Assembly: GCF_008831235.1 (NCBI RefSeq)
Contig: NZ_WBKF01000003.1
Location: 124,001 to 188,000 of the forward strand
Reading direction: 5' to 3'
Length of the DNA stretch: 64,000 bases
Origin: Pseudoclavibacter sp. CFCC 11306
GTDB lineage: Bacteria; Actinomycetota; Actinomycetes; Actinomycetales; Microbacteriaceae
The notes under the pieces were generated by a model. It ran no database searches, was not told the origin of the DNA, and saw nothing but the letters and a program-made list of their open reading frames with translations. This document shows positions 41,292 to 51,329 of the stretch, piece after piece. The position numbers were made by a program, and so were the translations under genes. Positions within the stretch are counted from its first letter, which is position 1. Every line of letters begins with the position of its first letter.

Positions 41292-41386
41292 CGTGCGAGG
41301 TCGGCTCGCCGTGCGCTTGTAGGACTGCACGAAACCGGCAAATCGATTTTGTCGGAGGTTGCCACAGAATCTGTGCGCCTGCATCG

Positions 41387-41400
41387 TAGGCTGTTCGACT
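41387..41400 (+). promoter_or_regulatory. -10 box of the carboxylase alpha gene, predicted leaderless
   Basis: TAGGCT at 41387-41392 lies 8 nt before the ATG at 41401, with no Shine-Dalgarno. Confidence 0.45.
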
Positions 41401-43194
41401 ATGAGCACTGCCCTCAACACCACTCTGCCTCGTAAGATCACCAAAGTTCTCATCGCCAACCGCGGTGAGATCGCCGTTCGGGTGATCCGAGCCGCACGCG
41501 ACGCCGGCATCGCATCGGTCGCCGTCTACGCCGACCAGGACATCAACGCGATTCACGCGAGCCTGGCCGACGAGGCGTACGCACTCAACGGCGACAGCGC
41601 CGCCGACACCTACCTCTCGATCGAGAAGCTCATCTCGGTGGCTCGACGCTCCGGTGCCGATGCGATCCACCCCGGTTACGGCTTTCTCTCTGAGAACGCC
41701 GACTTCGCACAGGCCGTCATCGATGCCGGTCTGATCTGGGTCGGCCCACCACCCGCAGCGATCACATCGCTGGGCGACAAAGTCTCGGCGCGACACATCG
41801 CAGAGAAGGTCGGGGCTCCTCTGGCTCCGGGCACCAGCGACCCGGTCAAGGGCGCCGACGAGGTCGTGGCCTTCGCTGAGAAGGTCGGCCTGCCGGTCGC
41901 GATCAAAGCGGCGTTCGGCGGCGGCGGTCGCGGGCTCAAGGTGGCCTACGAGCTCGACGAGATTCCCGCGCTGTTCGATTCGGCCACACGTGAGGCCGTT
42001 GCAGCATTCGGCCGCGGTGAGTGCTTCGTCGAGAAGTTCCTGCTGCGCCCTCGCCACGTCGAGACGCAGTGCCTCGCCGACGAGCACGGCAACGTCGTCG
42101 TGGTCAGCACACGCGACTGCTCGCTGCAGCGGCGCAACCAGAAGCTGGTCGAAGAGGCCCCGGCGCCGTTCATCACGCAGGAACAGCATGATCGTCTCTA
42201 CGCCGCCTCGAAGGCGATCCTGCGCGAGGCCGGGTACGTCGGCGCAGGCACCTGCGAGTTTCTCATCGGGCACGACGGCACACTCTCGTTCCTCGAGGTG
42301 AACACGCGACTGCAGGTGGAGCATCCGGTCTCAGAGCAGGTGACCGGCCTCGATCTGGTGCGCGAGCAGTTCCGCATCGCCGAGGGCGGCGAACTCGACT
42401 ACCCAGACCCGGAGAACCACGGGCACGCGTTCGAGTTCCGCATCAACGGAGAAGATCCCGGCAACCACTTTCTGCCTGCGCCCGGCACGATCGTCACCTA
42501 CCGTGAGTGCAGCGGCCCAGGCGTGCGCGTCGACTCAGGGGTGACCGGCGGTGACGTGGTCTCCGGTGCGTTCGACTCGCTTCTGGCCAAGGTGGTGGTG
42601 ACCGGCGCCACTCGCGAAGAGGCGCTTGAGCGCTCACGCCGAGCACTGGCCGAGTTCGAGATCACCGGCATGCCGACCGCACTGCCCTTCCACCGCGTGG
42701 TGGTCAACGAGCCCGACTTCGTGGCCGCAGACGGGCATTTCAAGGTGCACACCACCTGGATCGAGAACGATTTCGACAATCGCATTCCGGCGTGGAGCGG
42801 CACCCCTTCTGAAGACGAGAGCATCTTCGCCAAGCGCAGCGACGTGGTGCTGGAGGTCGCCGGTCGACGCATCGAGGTCAGCGTGCCAGACGTGCTGGTG
42901 AAGGGCGATTGGGGCACGGCGAGCCGCCCGGCCCCGAAGCGCCGATTCCGCGCCGCCGAGGTCACCGGCGACAACACGAACGCCGTCTCGACCCCGATGC
43001 AGGCCAGCGTGGTCAAGGTCGCCGTCGAAGAGGGTCAGAAGGTCATCGAGGGCGATCTGCTGGTCGTGCTCGAGGCGATGAAGATGGAACAGCCGATCAC
43101 CGCGCAGCGCGCCGGTGTCGTGCGCAATCTGAACGCGCCGATCGGGCAGACGATTCCGTCCGGGCACACGCTGCTCACCATCGAAGACGAGTAG
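41401..43194 (+). CDS. Acyl-CoA carboxylase alpha subunit (biotin carboxylase + BCCP)
   Basis: The 597-residue protein joins an ATP-grasp biotin carboxylase domain ([67 protein letters not shown]) to a C-terminal biotinyl domain with [10 protein letters not shown], whose Lys is biotinylated by BirA. It works with the beta and epsilon subunits at 33.5-35.5 kb, and its position matches mycobacterial accA3. The frame extends 14 codons upstream, but the -10 box and the family N-terminus favour 41401. Confidence 0.95.
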   Translation: MSTALNTTLPRKITKVLIANRGEIAVRVIRAARDAGIASVAVYADQDINAIHASLADEAYALNGDSAADTYLSIEKLISVARRSGADAIHPGYGFLSENADFAQAVIDAGLIWVGPPPAAITSLGDKVSARHIAEKVGAPLAPGTSDPVKGADEVVAFAEKVGLPVAIKAAFGGGGRGLKVAYELDEIPALFDSATREAVAAFGRGECFVEKFLLRPRHVETQCLADEHGNVVVVSTRDCSLQRRNQKLVEEAPAPFITQEQHDRLYAASKAILREAGYVGAGTCEFLIGHDGTLSFLEVNTRLQVEHPVSEQVTGLDLVREQFRIAEGGELDYPDPENHGHAFEFRINGEDPGNHFLPAPGTIVTYRECSGPGVRVDSGVTGGDVVSGAFDSLLAKVVVTGATREEALERSRRALAEFEITGMPTALPFHRVVVNEPDFVAADGHFKVHTTWIENDFDNRIPAWSGTPSEDESIFAKRSDVVLEVAGRRIEVSVPDVLVKGDWGTASRPAPKRRFRAAEVTGDNTNAVSTPMQASVVKVAVEEGQKVIEGDLLVVLEAMKMEQPITAQRAGVVRNLNAPIGQTIPSGHTLLTIEDE

Positions 43195-43217
43195 TCAGCG
43201 CGCCGAGTCGCTGCTGC

Positions 43218-43264
43218 GAATGCCGCCAGCACGGGCCCTTTCGGTCACCGTGCTGGCGGCATTC
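43218..43264. terminator. Bidirectional terminator after the carboxylase alpha gene
   Basis: A perfect 17-bp stem has arms GAATGCCGCCAGCACGG and CCGTGCTGGCGGCATTC with a 13-nt loop. It lies between two convergent genes. Confidence 0.9.
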
Positions 43265-43284
43265 TGCGGTGTCGGCGGCTGTCG

Positions 43285-44310
43285 TCAGCGCCAGCCGAGC
43301 CCGGGCGCGACGTCTTCGACGACGCTGCGCAGCAGATGCGCGTTGTACTCGACGCCCAGCGTGCTGGGCACGGTCAGCGTGACCGTGTCGGCCTCGGCGA
43401 CGGCCTCATCCTGCGCCAGCTGCTCGACCAGGCGATCGGGCTCGTCTGCGTAGCTGCGCCCGAACCGAGCCACGGTCTTCGAGTCGATCCAGCCGACCGT
43501 GTCATGGCTCTCGTCACGACCCGCCCACAGCTGCCGATCGAGGTCAGAGGTGATCGGCATGATGCTGCGGCTGACGCTCACTCGAGGCTCGCGATCCCAT
43601 CCCGCTTCCTTCCACGCGGCACGGAAGAGACGGATCTGCTCGGCCTGCAGCACGCTCAACGGCACACCGGTGTCTTCGGTGAGCAGCGTGGAGCTCATCA
43701 GGTTCATGCCCTGGCGCGCCGTCCACTCCGCGGTCGCCCGAGAACCGGCACCCCACCAGATGCGATCACGCAGGCCCGGCGAGTACGGTTCGACGCGCAG
43801 CAGGCCCGGCGGGTTCGGAAACATCGGCCGGGGGTTCGGCTCGGCGAAGCCTTCGCCCTCGATCACCTCCAGGAAACGAGCTGTGTGTTCCCGCGCCATC
43901 TCAGCACCGTCGGAGTCATGTGCCTCCGGCTGATAGCCGAAGTGTCGGAATCCGTCGATCACCTGCTCAGGTGACCCGCGGCTGACTCCCAGCTGCAGTC
44001 TGCCCGCTGCGATGAGGTCGGCCGCGCCGGCGTTCTCTGCCATTGCGAGCGGGTTCTCATAGCGCATGTCGATGACGCCGGTGCCGATCTCGATGCGCGA
44101 GGTGCGCGCGCCGATCGCGGCCAGCAGCGGGTACGGAGACCCCAGCTGCTGAGCGAAGTGGTGAACGCGGAAGTACGCGCCGTCGACGCCGATCTCTTCG
44201 GCGGCCACAGCCAGATCGATCGACTGCAGCAGCGCGTCGCCGCCGGTGCGCACGGGCGAATGAATGGAGTTCTGCCAATGCCCGAATGACAGGAATGCGA
44301 TATTTTTCAC
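43285..44310 (-). CDS. LLM-class flavin-dependent oxidoreductase
   Basis: The 341-residue luciferase-like monooxygenase has the TIM-barrel pattern: AVAAEEIGVDGAYFRVHHFAQQLGSP, GTGVIDMRYENPLAMAENAGAADLIAAGRLQLGVSRG, and RIWWGAGSRATAEWTARQGMNLM. Such enzymes use FMNH2 or F420; the fold does not reveal which. Substrate unknown. The 184 bp upstream (44311-44494) separating it from lpdA shows no clear signal. Confidence 0.88.
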   Translation of the reverse strand: MKNIAFLSFGHWQNSIHSPVRTGGDALLQSIDLAVAAEEIGVDGAYFRVHHFAQQLGSPYPLLAAIGARTSRIEIGTGVIDMRYENPLAMAENAGAADLIAAGRLQLGVSRGSPEQVIDGFRHFGYQPEAHDSDGAEMAREHTARFLEVIEGEGFAEPNPRPMFPNPPGLLRVEPYSPGLRDRIWWGAGSRATAEWTARQGMNLMSSTLLTEDTGVPLSVLQAEQIRLFRAAWKEAGWDREPRVSVSRSIMPITSDLDRQLWAGRDESHDTVGWIDSKTVARFGRSYADEPDRLVEQLAQDEAVAEADTVTLTVPSTLGVEYNAHLLRSVVEDVAPGLGWR

Positions 44311-44494
44311 ATGAAGCTACAACAATTTCGGCCGGAGGCCATTCCCAACTGGACGCCAACCGTGGATGACGTTCGGTTCACTGACCGGAAGGATCGACTG
44401 CAGGGGCCCGCCAAGCCACATGGCGATCCCATCCGCACCAGCGCCGCACACGCCTGCAGGGCACCGCAGACCGCTCTCCGCGCAGGCTCGCGAA

Positions 44495-45919
44495 TCAGCC
44501 CTTCAACATGTGCAGCGCCCGCGCCGCATCGGTGATCGCTCCCGACAGCGAGGGGTAGACCGCGAAGGCGTTGGCGACCTGGTCGACGGTCAGCCGCTGC
44601 TCGACCGCAAGTGCGAGCGGGAAGATCAGCTCGCTGGCTTTGGGCGCAACGACGACGCCGCCGATGACCGTGCCCGACTGCGTGCGGGCGAAGAGCTTGA
44701 CGAACCCGTCGCTGATGTTCTGCATCTTGGCGCGCGGGTTCTCGGCGAGCGGGTACTTGTAGATGACGCCCTGTGCGAGGCCCTCTTCGATCTGCGACTG
44801 CGACCAGCCGACCGAGGCGATCTCGGGCGCGGTGAAGATGTTCGAGGCCACGTTGCGCAGCTTGATCGGCTGCGCCGCGTCACCGAGCGCGTGGAACACC
44901 GCGGTTCGGCCCTGCATGTTCGCCACGCTGGCCAGCGGGAAGAAGTCGGTGCAGTCTCCGGCGGCGTAGATCTCGGGCACTGAGGTGCGCGCGACACGGT
45001 TGACCTTGATATGGCCGGATGCCGTCGTCTGCACCCGGGCGCCCTCAAGCCCCAGCCCGGCCGTGTTCGGAATCGACCCGACCGCCATCAAGCAGTGGCT
45101 GCCGACCACCGTGCTGCCGTCGCTGAGCGTGGCGATGACCTCGTCGCCTTCGCGCACAACGCTCTCGGCGCGAGACTTCGAGAGCACGTTCATCCCCTCG
45201 CGCAGGAACACCTCTTCGATCACGCGTGCGGCGTCTTCGTCCTGTCCGGGCAGCACGCGGTCGCGGCTCGAGATCAGCGTGACCTCGCTGCCGAGGTGGC
45301 GGAACGCGCTGGCGAACTCGGCACCGGTCACACCGGAGCCGACGACGATCAGGTGCTGCGGCAGCTCTTCGAGCTGATACAGCTGAGTCCAAGTGAGGAT
45401 GCGCTCGCCGTCTGGCATCGCGCTTGGCAGCTTGCGGGGGTGCGCGCCAACAGAGACGACCGTGGTGTCGGCGTGGAACTCACTGACCTCCCCGTTGGTG
45501 AGATCTGCCGCGATGGCGTGATGGTTGAGCAGCCGACCCGTGCCCTTGATGATGCGCACACCCTGCTTCTCCAGGGTCGCCGCCATATCCGCCGACTGCT
45601 GTCGGGCCAGATCGAGCAGTCGACGGTTCACCGTCTTGAGGTCGATGCGGTAGTCGGGAGCGATCGGCTCGTCGCTGCCCGGCGCGAAGATCTGCACCCC
45701 CAGACGCTGTGCGTTCGCGACCTGCGTCGTCGCCTCGGCCACGGCGATCAGGGCCTTCGAGGGCACAACATCTGTGAGCACGGCAGAGCCGCCGACTCCA
45801 TGACGTTCGATGAGGGTGACATTGGCCCCGAGCTGGGCGCCGGTCAGCGCAGCCTCGTAACCGCCAGGCCCTCCTCCGATGACCACCAGATCGTGCTTGT
45901 CGCCGAACTCGTATGCCAT
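44495..45919 (-). CDS. lpdA: NAD(P)H:quinone reductase LpdA-like flavoprotein
   Basis: The 474-residue pyridine nucleotide-disulfide oxidoreductase-family protein has FAD motif VVIGGGPGGYEAALTGAQLG, NAD motif VVGSGVTGAEFASAF, and FAD motif EIYAAGDCTDFF. Where true dihydrolipoamide dehydrogenases carry a CxxxxC redox pair, this one reads GVGGSAVLTDVVPSKAL with no cysteine. That is the state of mycobacterial LpdA (Rv3303c), which reduces quinones rather than lipoamide. It should therefore not be annotated as the pyruvate dehydrogenase E3. GAGGGAG precedes the start. It diverges from punA across only 42 bp. Confidence 0.9.
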   Translation of the reverse strand: MAYEFGDKHDLVVIGGGPGGYEAALTGAQLGANVTLIERHGVGGSAVLTDVVPSKALIAVAEATTQVANAQRLGVQIFAPGSDEPIAPDYRIDLKTVNRRLLDLARQQSADMAATLEKQGVRIIKGTGRLLNHHAIAADLTNGEVSEFHADTTVVSVGAHPRKLPSAMPDGERILTWTQLYQLEELPQHLIVVGSGVTGAEFASAFRHLGSEVTLISSRDRVLPGQDEDAARVIEEVFLREGMNVLSKSRAESVVREGDEVIATLSDGSTVVGSHCLMAVGSIPNTAGLGLEGARVQTTASGHIKVNRVARTSVPEIYAAGDCTDFFPLASVANMQGRTAVFHALGDAAQPIKLRNVASNIFTAPEIASVGWSQSQIEEGLAQGVIYKYPLAENPRAKMQNISDGFVKLFARTQSGTVIGGVVVAPKASELIFPLALAVEQRLTVDQVANAFAVYPSLSGAITDAARALHMLKG

Positions 45920-45948
45920 GTGCGGTGTTCTCCCTCTGCAGAGTTGCC

Positions 45949-45961
45949 TATCTTTATCAGT
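45949..45961 (+). promoter_or_regulatory. -10 box of the purine phosphorylase gene, predicted leaderless
   Basis: TATCTT at 45949-45954 is followed by 7 nt and the ATG at 45962. The 42-bp spacer must also contain the lpdA promoter on the other strand. Confidence 0.4.
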
Positions 45962-46834
45962 ATGACAGCTTCTGCCACTCCAGATGGCCCATCAGAGACC
46001 GCCACGCCTGCACATTATGCACCCGCGGCCTCCGGACGCACACCCACGCCGCTCGCGCAGCAGGCGGCCGACACGATCAGGCAGCGCTCCGGCGTCTCGG
46101 GCATCGATCGCGCCGTGGTGCTCGGATCGGGCTGGGGAGCATCCGCCGATCGTCTCGGCACCACCCTCACGACGCTGCCCGCAGCCGAGGTGCCCGGCTT
46201 TCACGTGTCGGGCGTGCCCGGTCATGCCGGCACGCTGCAGATCGTGCAGACCGCCTCAGGTCGTCGTGTGCTGCTGATCGCCGCGCGCACGCACCTCTAT
46301 GAAGGGCATGGTGTGGATGCCGTGGTGCACGGCGTGCACACCGCCGCCGCGCTCGGGGCGGGTTCGATCGTACTGACCAACGGCTGCGGAGGGATCGACC
46401 CGTCGCTCGCTCCCGGCAGTCCGGTGCTGATCAGCGACCACGTCAACCTCACCGGCACCTCGCCGCTGAGCGGCCCGACCTTCGTCGACATGACCGACGT
46501 GTACTCCCCCAGGCTCCGCGCCGCGGTGCGCGAGCGGCACCCGCAGATGCGCGAAGGCGTCTATGCCCAGTTTCGCGGCCCGCAGTACGAGACCCCGGCC
46601 GAGGTGCGCATGGCGCGGGCGATCGGAGCCGATCTGGTGGGCATGTCGACCGCCCTCGAAGCGATCGCAGCTCGCGCCTTGGGCCTCGAGGTTCTAGGCT
46701 TGTCTTTGGTGACGAACGCCGCTGCCGGGGTCTCTGCCCAACCGCTGAGCCATGCCGAGGTCATTCAGGCTGGCCGCGATGCAGCGCCACAGCTCACCGA
46801 ACTGCTTGCCGAGATACTGGAGAACATCGTATGA
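45962..46834 (+). CDS. punA: Purine-nucleoside phosphorylase
   Basis: The 290-residue trimeric-class phosphorylase cleaves purine (deoxy)nucleosides to base and (deoxy)ribose-1-phosphate. It shows VVLGSGWGASADRLG, THLYEGHG, TNGCGGIDPSLAPGSPVLIS, FRGPQYETPAEVRMAR, and GMSTALEAIAA. The stretch before LAQQAADTIRQRSGV is a ~30-residue Ala/Pro/Thr-rich leader. It overlaps the downstream phosphohexomutase by 4 bp, so sugar phosphate released from nucleosides can feed that mutase. Confidence 0.94.
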   Translation: MTASATPDGPSETATPAHYAPAASGRTPTPLAQQAADTIRQRSGVSGIDRAVVLGSGWGASADRLGTTLTTLPAAEVPGFHVSGVPGHAGTLQIVQTASGRRVLLIAARTHLYEGHGVDAVVHGVHTAAALGAGSIVLTNGCGGIDPSLAPGSPVLISDHVNLTGTSPLSGPTFVDMTDVYSPRLRAAVRERHPQMREGVYAQFRGPQYETPAEVRMARAIGADLVGMSTALEAIAARALGLEVLGLSLVTNAAAGVSAQPLSHAEVIQAGRDAAPQLTELLAEILENIV

Positions 46835-48606
46835 CCGATACCGCCAACGCCCAGGGGAACACGCACGCCGACGCGTCGGGTCGAGAGCCCGGCGACGCCG
46901 CAGAGCTTGAGCAGCTTGCCGCTCTGGTCGCTCAGGCCGAGCAGTGGCGTGACCAAGACCCAGACCCGAAGACCTCGAAGCTGCTCGACGACCAGATCGA
47001 CCTGGCACGCAAGGGCGACGAGCAGGCACTGAGCACCCTGCACAGCGAGTTCGACGAGCGCCTCGCCTTCGGCACCGCCGGACTGCGCGGCGAGATGGGC
47101 CCAGGCCCCGCCCGTATGAACCGCGTGCTCGTTTCGCAGGCCGCCGCCGGCCTCGCCTCGTACCTGGTCGAGCACGCCGGCGACGAACGCCCGACGCTGG
47201 TCATCGGCTACGACGGTCGCCACAACTCCGAGATCTTCGCTCGCGACACCGCCGAGCTCGCACAGGCCGCCGGCGTCGACGCGCTGCTGCTGCCGCGCAA
47301 CCTGCCCACCCCGGTCACTGCGTTCGCGCTGCGCCACCTCGACGCCTCGGCCGCCGTGATGGTGACGGCCAGCCACAATCCCGGCGCCGACAACGGCTAC
47401 AAGGTGTATCTCGGCGGTATCGACGCCGGGTCACAGATCATCAGCCCTGCCGATCAGCTGATCGCCGCGCACATCGATCAGATCGCCCAAGACTTCACCG
47501 TCGACCAGCTGCCCCGCTCGCAGGCCTACCGGGTACTGGGCGAAGACGTCATCGACGCCTACGTCACCGAGACCGCGGCTGCAGTCGCTCAACGGGCGCC
47601 CCAGGCCTCCGCCGACGGGCTCAGCTTCGTCTACACCGCCATGCACGGTGTGGGCTGGGAGGTCGCCGCACGACTCTTCGAGACGCTGGGCATTCCGGCA
47701 CCGGCGACGGTCACAGAGCAGATCGCGCCGGATCCCGAGTTTCCCACCGTCGCGTTCCCGAACCCCGAGGAGCCCGGCGCGCTCGACCTCTCGTTCGCAC
47801 TGGCCCGCAAGACCGGGGCCGATCTCATCATCGCCAACGATCCCGACGCCGACCGACTGGCTGTGGCAATTCCAGACGATGCGGCCGAGGGCGGCTGGCG
47901 TCGCCTCACCGGCAACGAGGTCGGCTGGCTGCTCGGCGACCTGATCGCCAGCGAGCACCGTCCCGGCACTCCGGGTGCGCTCGCCGCCTCGCTGGTGTCC
48001 AGCCCACTGCTCGGCCGCATCGCCGAACACTACGGCATCGAGCACGTCGAGACGCTCACCGGCTTCAAGTACGTGAACCGCGTGCCCGGCCTGATCTTCG
48101 GATACGAGGAGGCGCTCGGCTACCTCGTCGACCCGGAGCTCGTCCGTGACAAGGACGGCGTCTCCGCCGCTGCCCTGTTTCTGCTGCTGGCCGCACGGCT
48201 GAAGAGCGAGGGCCACACCGTCGCTCAGGCTCTGCAGCGAATCGCTGCCGACTATGGCTCGGCAGCGAGCGATCAGGTGGCCATTCGCGTCGCCGACCGC
48301 TCGCTCATCGCTCAGGCGACTGCCGCCCTGCGAGCCGAACCGCTCACCACGATCGCCGGTCTCGACGTCGTCGCTCACGACGACCTGCTGCACGGCATCG
48401 ACGGGCTGCCCCCGGCAGACATCCTGCGCTACTCGCTCGCCGACGGCTCACGCGTCATCGTGCGTCCCTCGGGCACCGAGCCGAAGCTCAAGATCTATCT
48501 CGACGTCTCGAGCAGTCTGCCCGATCCGGCCGCAGCAGCGGCTGAGAACGCGACGAAGCTCGCCGAGCTGCGCGACTGGTGGCAGAAGCGCCTGCACCTG
48601 GGATGA
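46831..48606 (+). CDS. Phosphomannomutase/phosphoglucomutase-family enzyme
   Basis: The 591-residue alpha-D-phosphohexomutase has AFGTAGLRGEMGPGPARMN, the phosphoserine loop TASHNPGADNGYKVY, the metal loop NDPDADRLAVA, the sugar loop GYEEALGYLVD, and the phosphate-binding RPSGTEPKLKIY. It is the long PgcA/PmmB type that also accepts pentose phosphates in some species (phosphodeoxyribomutase activity), which would fit its coupling to punA. The mycobacterial counterpart is pmmB. Confidence 0.92.
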   Translation: MTDTANAQGNTHADASGREPGDAAELEQLAALVAQAEQWRDQDPDPKTSKLLDDQIDLARKGDEQALSTLHSEFDERLAFGTAGLRGEMGPGPARMNRVLVSQAAAGLASYLVEHAGDERPTLVIGYDGRHNSEIFARDTAELAQAAGVDALLLPRNLPTPVTAFALRHLDASAAVMVTASHNPGADNGYKVYLGGIDAGSQIISPADQLIAAHIDQIAQDFTVDQLPRSQAYRVLGEDVIDAYVTETAAAVAQRAPQASADGLSFVYTAMHGVGWEVAARLFETLGIPAPATVTEQIAPDPEFPTVAFPNPEEPGALDLSFALARKTGADLIIANDPDADRLAVAIPDDAAEGGWRRLTGNEVGWLLGDLIASEHRPGTPGALAASLVSSPLLGRIAEHYGIEHVETLTGFKYVNRVPGLIFGYEEALGYLVDPELVRDKDGVSAAALFLLLAARLKSEGHTVAQALQRIAADYGSAASDQVAIRVADRSLIAQATAALRAEPLTTIAGLDVVAHDDLLHGIDGLPPADILRYSLADGSRVIVRPSGTEPKLKIYLDVSSSLPDPAAAAAENATKLAELRDWWQKRLHLG

Positions 48607-51323
48607 CGTCTTCTGCCGCGGCCGCCGCTGGCGAAGCGCAGCAGCCCGTCTTCGACCTGCCAGCCATCGGCGCCGGGCTTCCTGCGGCATCCTTGGTTCC
48701 TCGACTGCACGACGTGCTCACGCGGACCACTCGTGGTCCGGCGTTCGCCGTCGTACAGGCTCCACCGGGATCAGGCAAGACGACGGTCGTACCACCCGCA
48801 GTGGCGAACGCGGTCACCGGGCGGGTCATCGTCACCGAGCCACGCCGACTCGCCGCGCACTCCGCAGCCGAAAGGCTCGCCGACCTCAGCCGCACTCGTA
48901 TCGGCGACGCGGTCGGCTATGCCGTGCGCGGCGAACACCACATCGGCCCGCAGACGCAGGTGGAGTTCGTCACCACAGGTCTGCTGCTGCGTCGGCTGAC
49001 CGCCGACCCCGAGCTCGCAGGCGTCGATGCCGTGGTGCTCGACGAGGTGCACGAACGCGACCTCGACGCCGATCTGCTCTTCGCCATGCTCCGCGAAGTG
49101 GCCCTGCTGCGCGGCGATCTCGCTCTGATCGTCATGTCGGCGACGCTCGACACACAACGCTGGAGTTCGCTGCTCGCCGACGCTGCGCCGGTGCTCACCG
49201 CAGAGGTGCCCCTGCACCCGCTCACGGTGGAATGGCGGCCGGCGCCCGTCGGCACCCAACGACTCGACGCCCGCGGCGTCACTCCCGGTTTTCTGCGACA
49301 CGTCGCCACGGTCGTGGCCGCCAAGTCGCGCGAGCAGGCTGAGGGCACCGTGCTGGCTTTTCTTCCGGGCCGCCGTGAGGTGGACGCTGTGGTCGCCCGC
49401 CTGCGCGATTCCGGAGTCACTGCCCTGCCGCTGCACGGTTCGCTGCCCGCGTCGGCGCAGCGAGCGGCGCTCGCTCCCTTGGGCACGCACGAACGCCGAG
49501 TGATCGTGTCGACCTCGATCGCTGAGACGTCGCTGACCGTGCCCGGCGTGCACACCGTCGTCGACGCCGGCCTGTCGCGCGAGCCCCGGCTCGATGCGAT
49601 GCGCGAGATGTCCGGCTTGGTGACCGTTCCGGTGTCGAGCGCGGCGGCGACGCAGCGCGCCGGTCGTGCCGCCCGTCTGGGCCCCGGCACAGTCGTGCGC
49701 TGCTACAGCGAGGCCGAGTTCGCGTCGGCTCCCACACAGGCACGCCCGGCGATCACCACTGCGGACCTCACCGAGGCGGCTCTCATGCTGACGCTCTGGG
49801 GCGACCCCGATGCTCGAGAACTCGCGCTGCCTGATGCCCCGCCGCGGGCGTCGCTCGAGCTCGCCCAGCGCACGCTGGTTCGGCTGGGTGCGATCGCGCC
49901 TGAGAGCGGCACGACGAGGCGATGGCGTGTCACCGACCTCGGGCGGCTGATCGCTCGGATGCCGGTGCACCCGAGACTGGCGCGCGCGCTGATCGACGGC
50001 GCCGCACTGATCGACGGTGATCGCCGGTCAGCTGTGACGCTGGCAGCCGAGGCCGTGGCGGCCATCGAATCGGACGCACGGGCTCCCGGAGGCGACCTGT
50101 CTGCGCTGCTGCACGAGCTGCGTCGCGGCGGGCACCGCGGCGGATACAGATCTCGACGTAACGGCAGCGACGAGGGCCCACACAGCCAGGCCGATGCCGC
50201 CGTCTCGCCTGCGGCAGTGCATCGGTGGCAGCAGGATGTGCGCCGCCTCGTCACGCTCATGCCCGATCACAGCAGCGCCTCGAGAAGCGAGGGGAGCCAC
50301 TCGTCGGTCGACGCCGACGGGGTGATCGCGGCGATCGCTGGACTCGCATACCCGGAACGCCTGGCGCGTCTGCGGCCCAGCGACTCGGGGCCGAGCGACT
50401 CCGGGCTGAGCTATCAGCTTGCCTCAGGCACCGGTGCCGTGCTGCCCCGCGGCTCAGCACTGCGCGGGTCGCAGTGGTTGGCCGTCAGCGAAGTGAGCGT
50501 CGCGCGAACCGGCGAGGGCTCTGGGGCGATGATTCGTGCCGCTGCACCGCTGACCGTCGACGCAGCTCTCGTCGTCGGCGCAGGTCTCATCGAAGACACA
50601 GTCGAGAGCGAGTGGCGAGACGGCCGGCTCAGCGCCCGGCGGGTGCGCCGGCTGGGAGCGATCGAGCTCTCACGGGCGCCCGCACGTCTGGCTGCGGCCG
50701 ATGCGCGTGCTCAGGTGCGCAGCCTGCTCGCCACCGCAGACGGCTTGGCCTCGCTGCATTGGTCTCAGGCAGCGAACGATCTGCGCGACCGCCTGCACAT
50801 GCTGCATCGTGAGCTGGGCGACCCCTGGCCGGCCGTCGACGACGCTGCACTCAGCGGTCGTCTTGATGACTGGCTCGCTCCAGAGATCGAGCGGCTTGCG
50901 ACTGGAGCCACGACAGCCGGGCTCGACCTGGCATCCGCGCTGCGCCGACTGCTGCCCTGGCCTGACGCGTCGCGGCTGGATGCCCTGGTACCGGAACGCC
51001 TCGAAGTGCCGTCTGGGTCATGGGTCCGAGTGCACTACCCGTCGGATGACGATGCGCCGCCGGTGCTCGCGGTGAAGCTGCAGGAGTGCTTCGGCTGGCA
51101 GCAGGTTCCGCATCTGGTCGACGGCCGAGTGCCCGTGCAGCTGCACCTGCTCTCACCCGCCGGCCGCCCGCTCGCAGTGACGATGGATCTGGCGTCGTTC
51201 TGGCACGACGGCTATCGACAGGTGCGCGCCGAGATGCGCGGCCGATACCCGAAGCACCCGTGGCCGGAAGACCCGACCACCGCGAAGGCGACGCGAAGCG
51301 TCAAACGAACCCCGCGCCGCTGA
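48603..51323 (+). CDS. hrpB: ATP-dependent helicase HrpB
   Basis: The 906-residue DEAH-box helicase has Walker A APPGSGKTTVVPP, motif II as DEVH (VLDEVHERDLDADLLF), SATLD, STSIAETSLTVPGV and QRAGRAARLGPG, followed by a helicase-associated domain and the HrpB C-terminal domain (SFWHDGYRQVRAEMRGRYPKHPWPEDP). The start at 48603 overlaps the mutase stop by 4 bp. It is the third gene of a punA-pmm-hrpB unit. The cellular role of HrpB is poorly known. Confidence 0.93.
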   Translation: MTSSAAAAAGEAQQPVFDLPAIGAGLPAASLVPRLHDVLTRTTRGPAFAVVQAPPGSGKTTVVPPAVANAVTGRVIVTEPRRLAAHSAAERLADLSRTRIGDAVGYAVRGEHHIGPQTQVEFVTTGLLLRRLTADPELAGVDAVVLDEVHERDLDADLLFAMLREVALLRGDLALIVMSATLDTQRWSSLLADAAPVLTAEVPLHPLTVEWRPAPVGTQRLDARGVTPGFLRHVATVVAAKSREQAEGTVLAFLPGRREVDAVVARLRDSGVTALPLHGSLPASAQRAALAPLGTHERRVIVSTSIAETSLTVPGVHTVVDAGLSREPRLDAMREMSGLVTVPVSSAAATQRAGRAARLGPGTVVRCYSEAEFASAPTQARPAITTADLTEAALMLTLWGDPDARELALPDAPPRASLELAQRTLVRLGAIAPESGTTRRWRVTDLGRLIARMPVHPRLARALIDGAALIDGDRRSAVTLAAEAVAAIESDARAPGGDLSALLHELRRGGHRGGYRSRRNGSDEGPHSQADAAVSPAAVHRWQQDVRRLVTLMPDHSSASRSEGSHSSVDADGVIAAIAGLAYPERLARLRPSDSGPSDSGLSYQLASGTGAVLPRGSALRGSQWLAVSEVSVARTGEGSGAMIRAAAPLTVDAALVVGAGLIEDTVESEWRDGRLSARRVRRLGAIELSRAPARLAAADARAQVRSLLATADGLASLHWSQAANDLRDRLHMLHRELGDPWPAVDDAALSGRLDDWLAPEIERLATGATTAGLDLASALRRLLPWPDASRLDALVPERLEVPSGSWVRVHYPSDDDAPPVLAVKLQECFGWQQVPHLVDGRVPVQLHLLSPAGRPLAVTMDLASFWHDGYRQVRAEMRGRYPKHPWPEDPTTAKATRSVKRTPRR

Positions 51324-51329
51324 CCGAGG

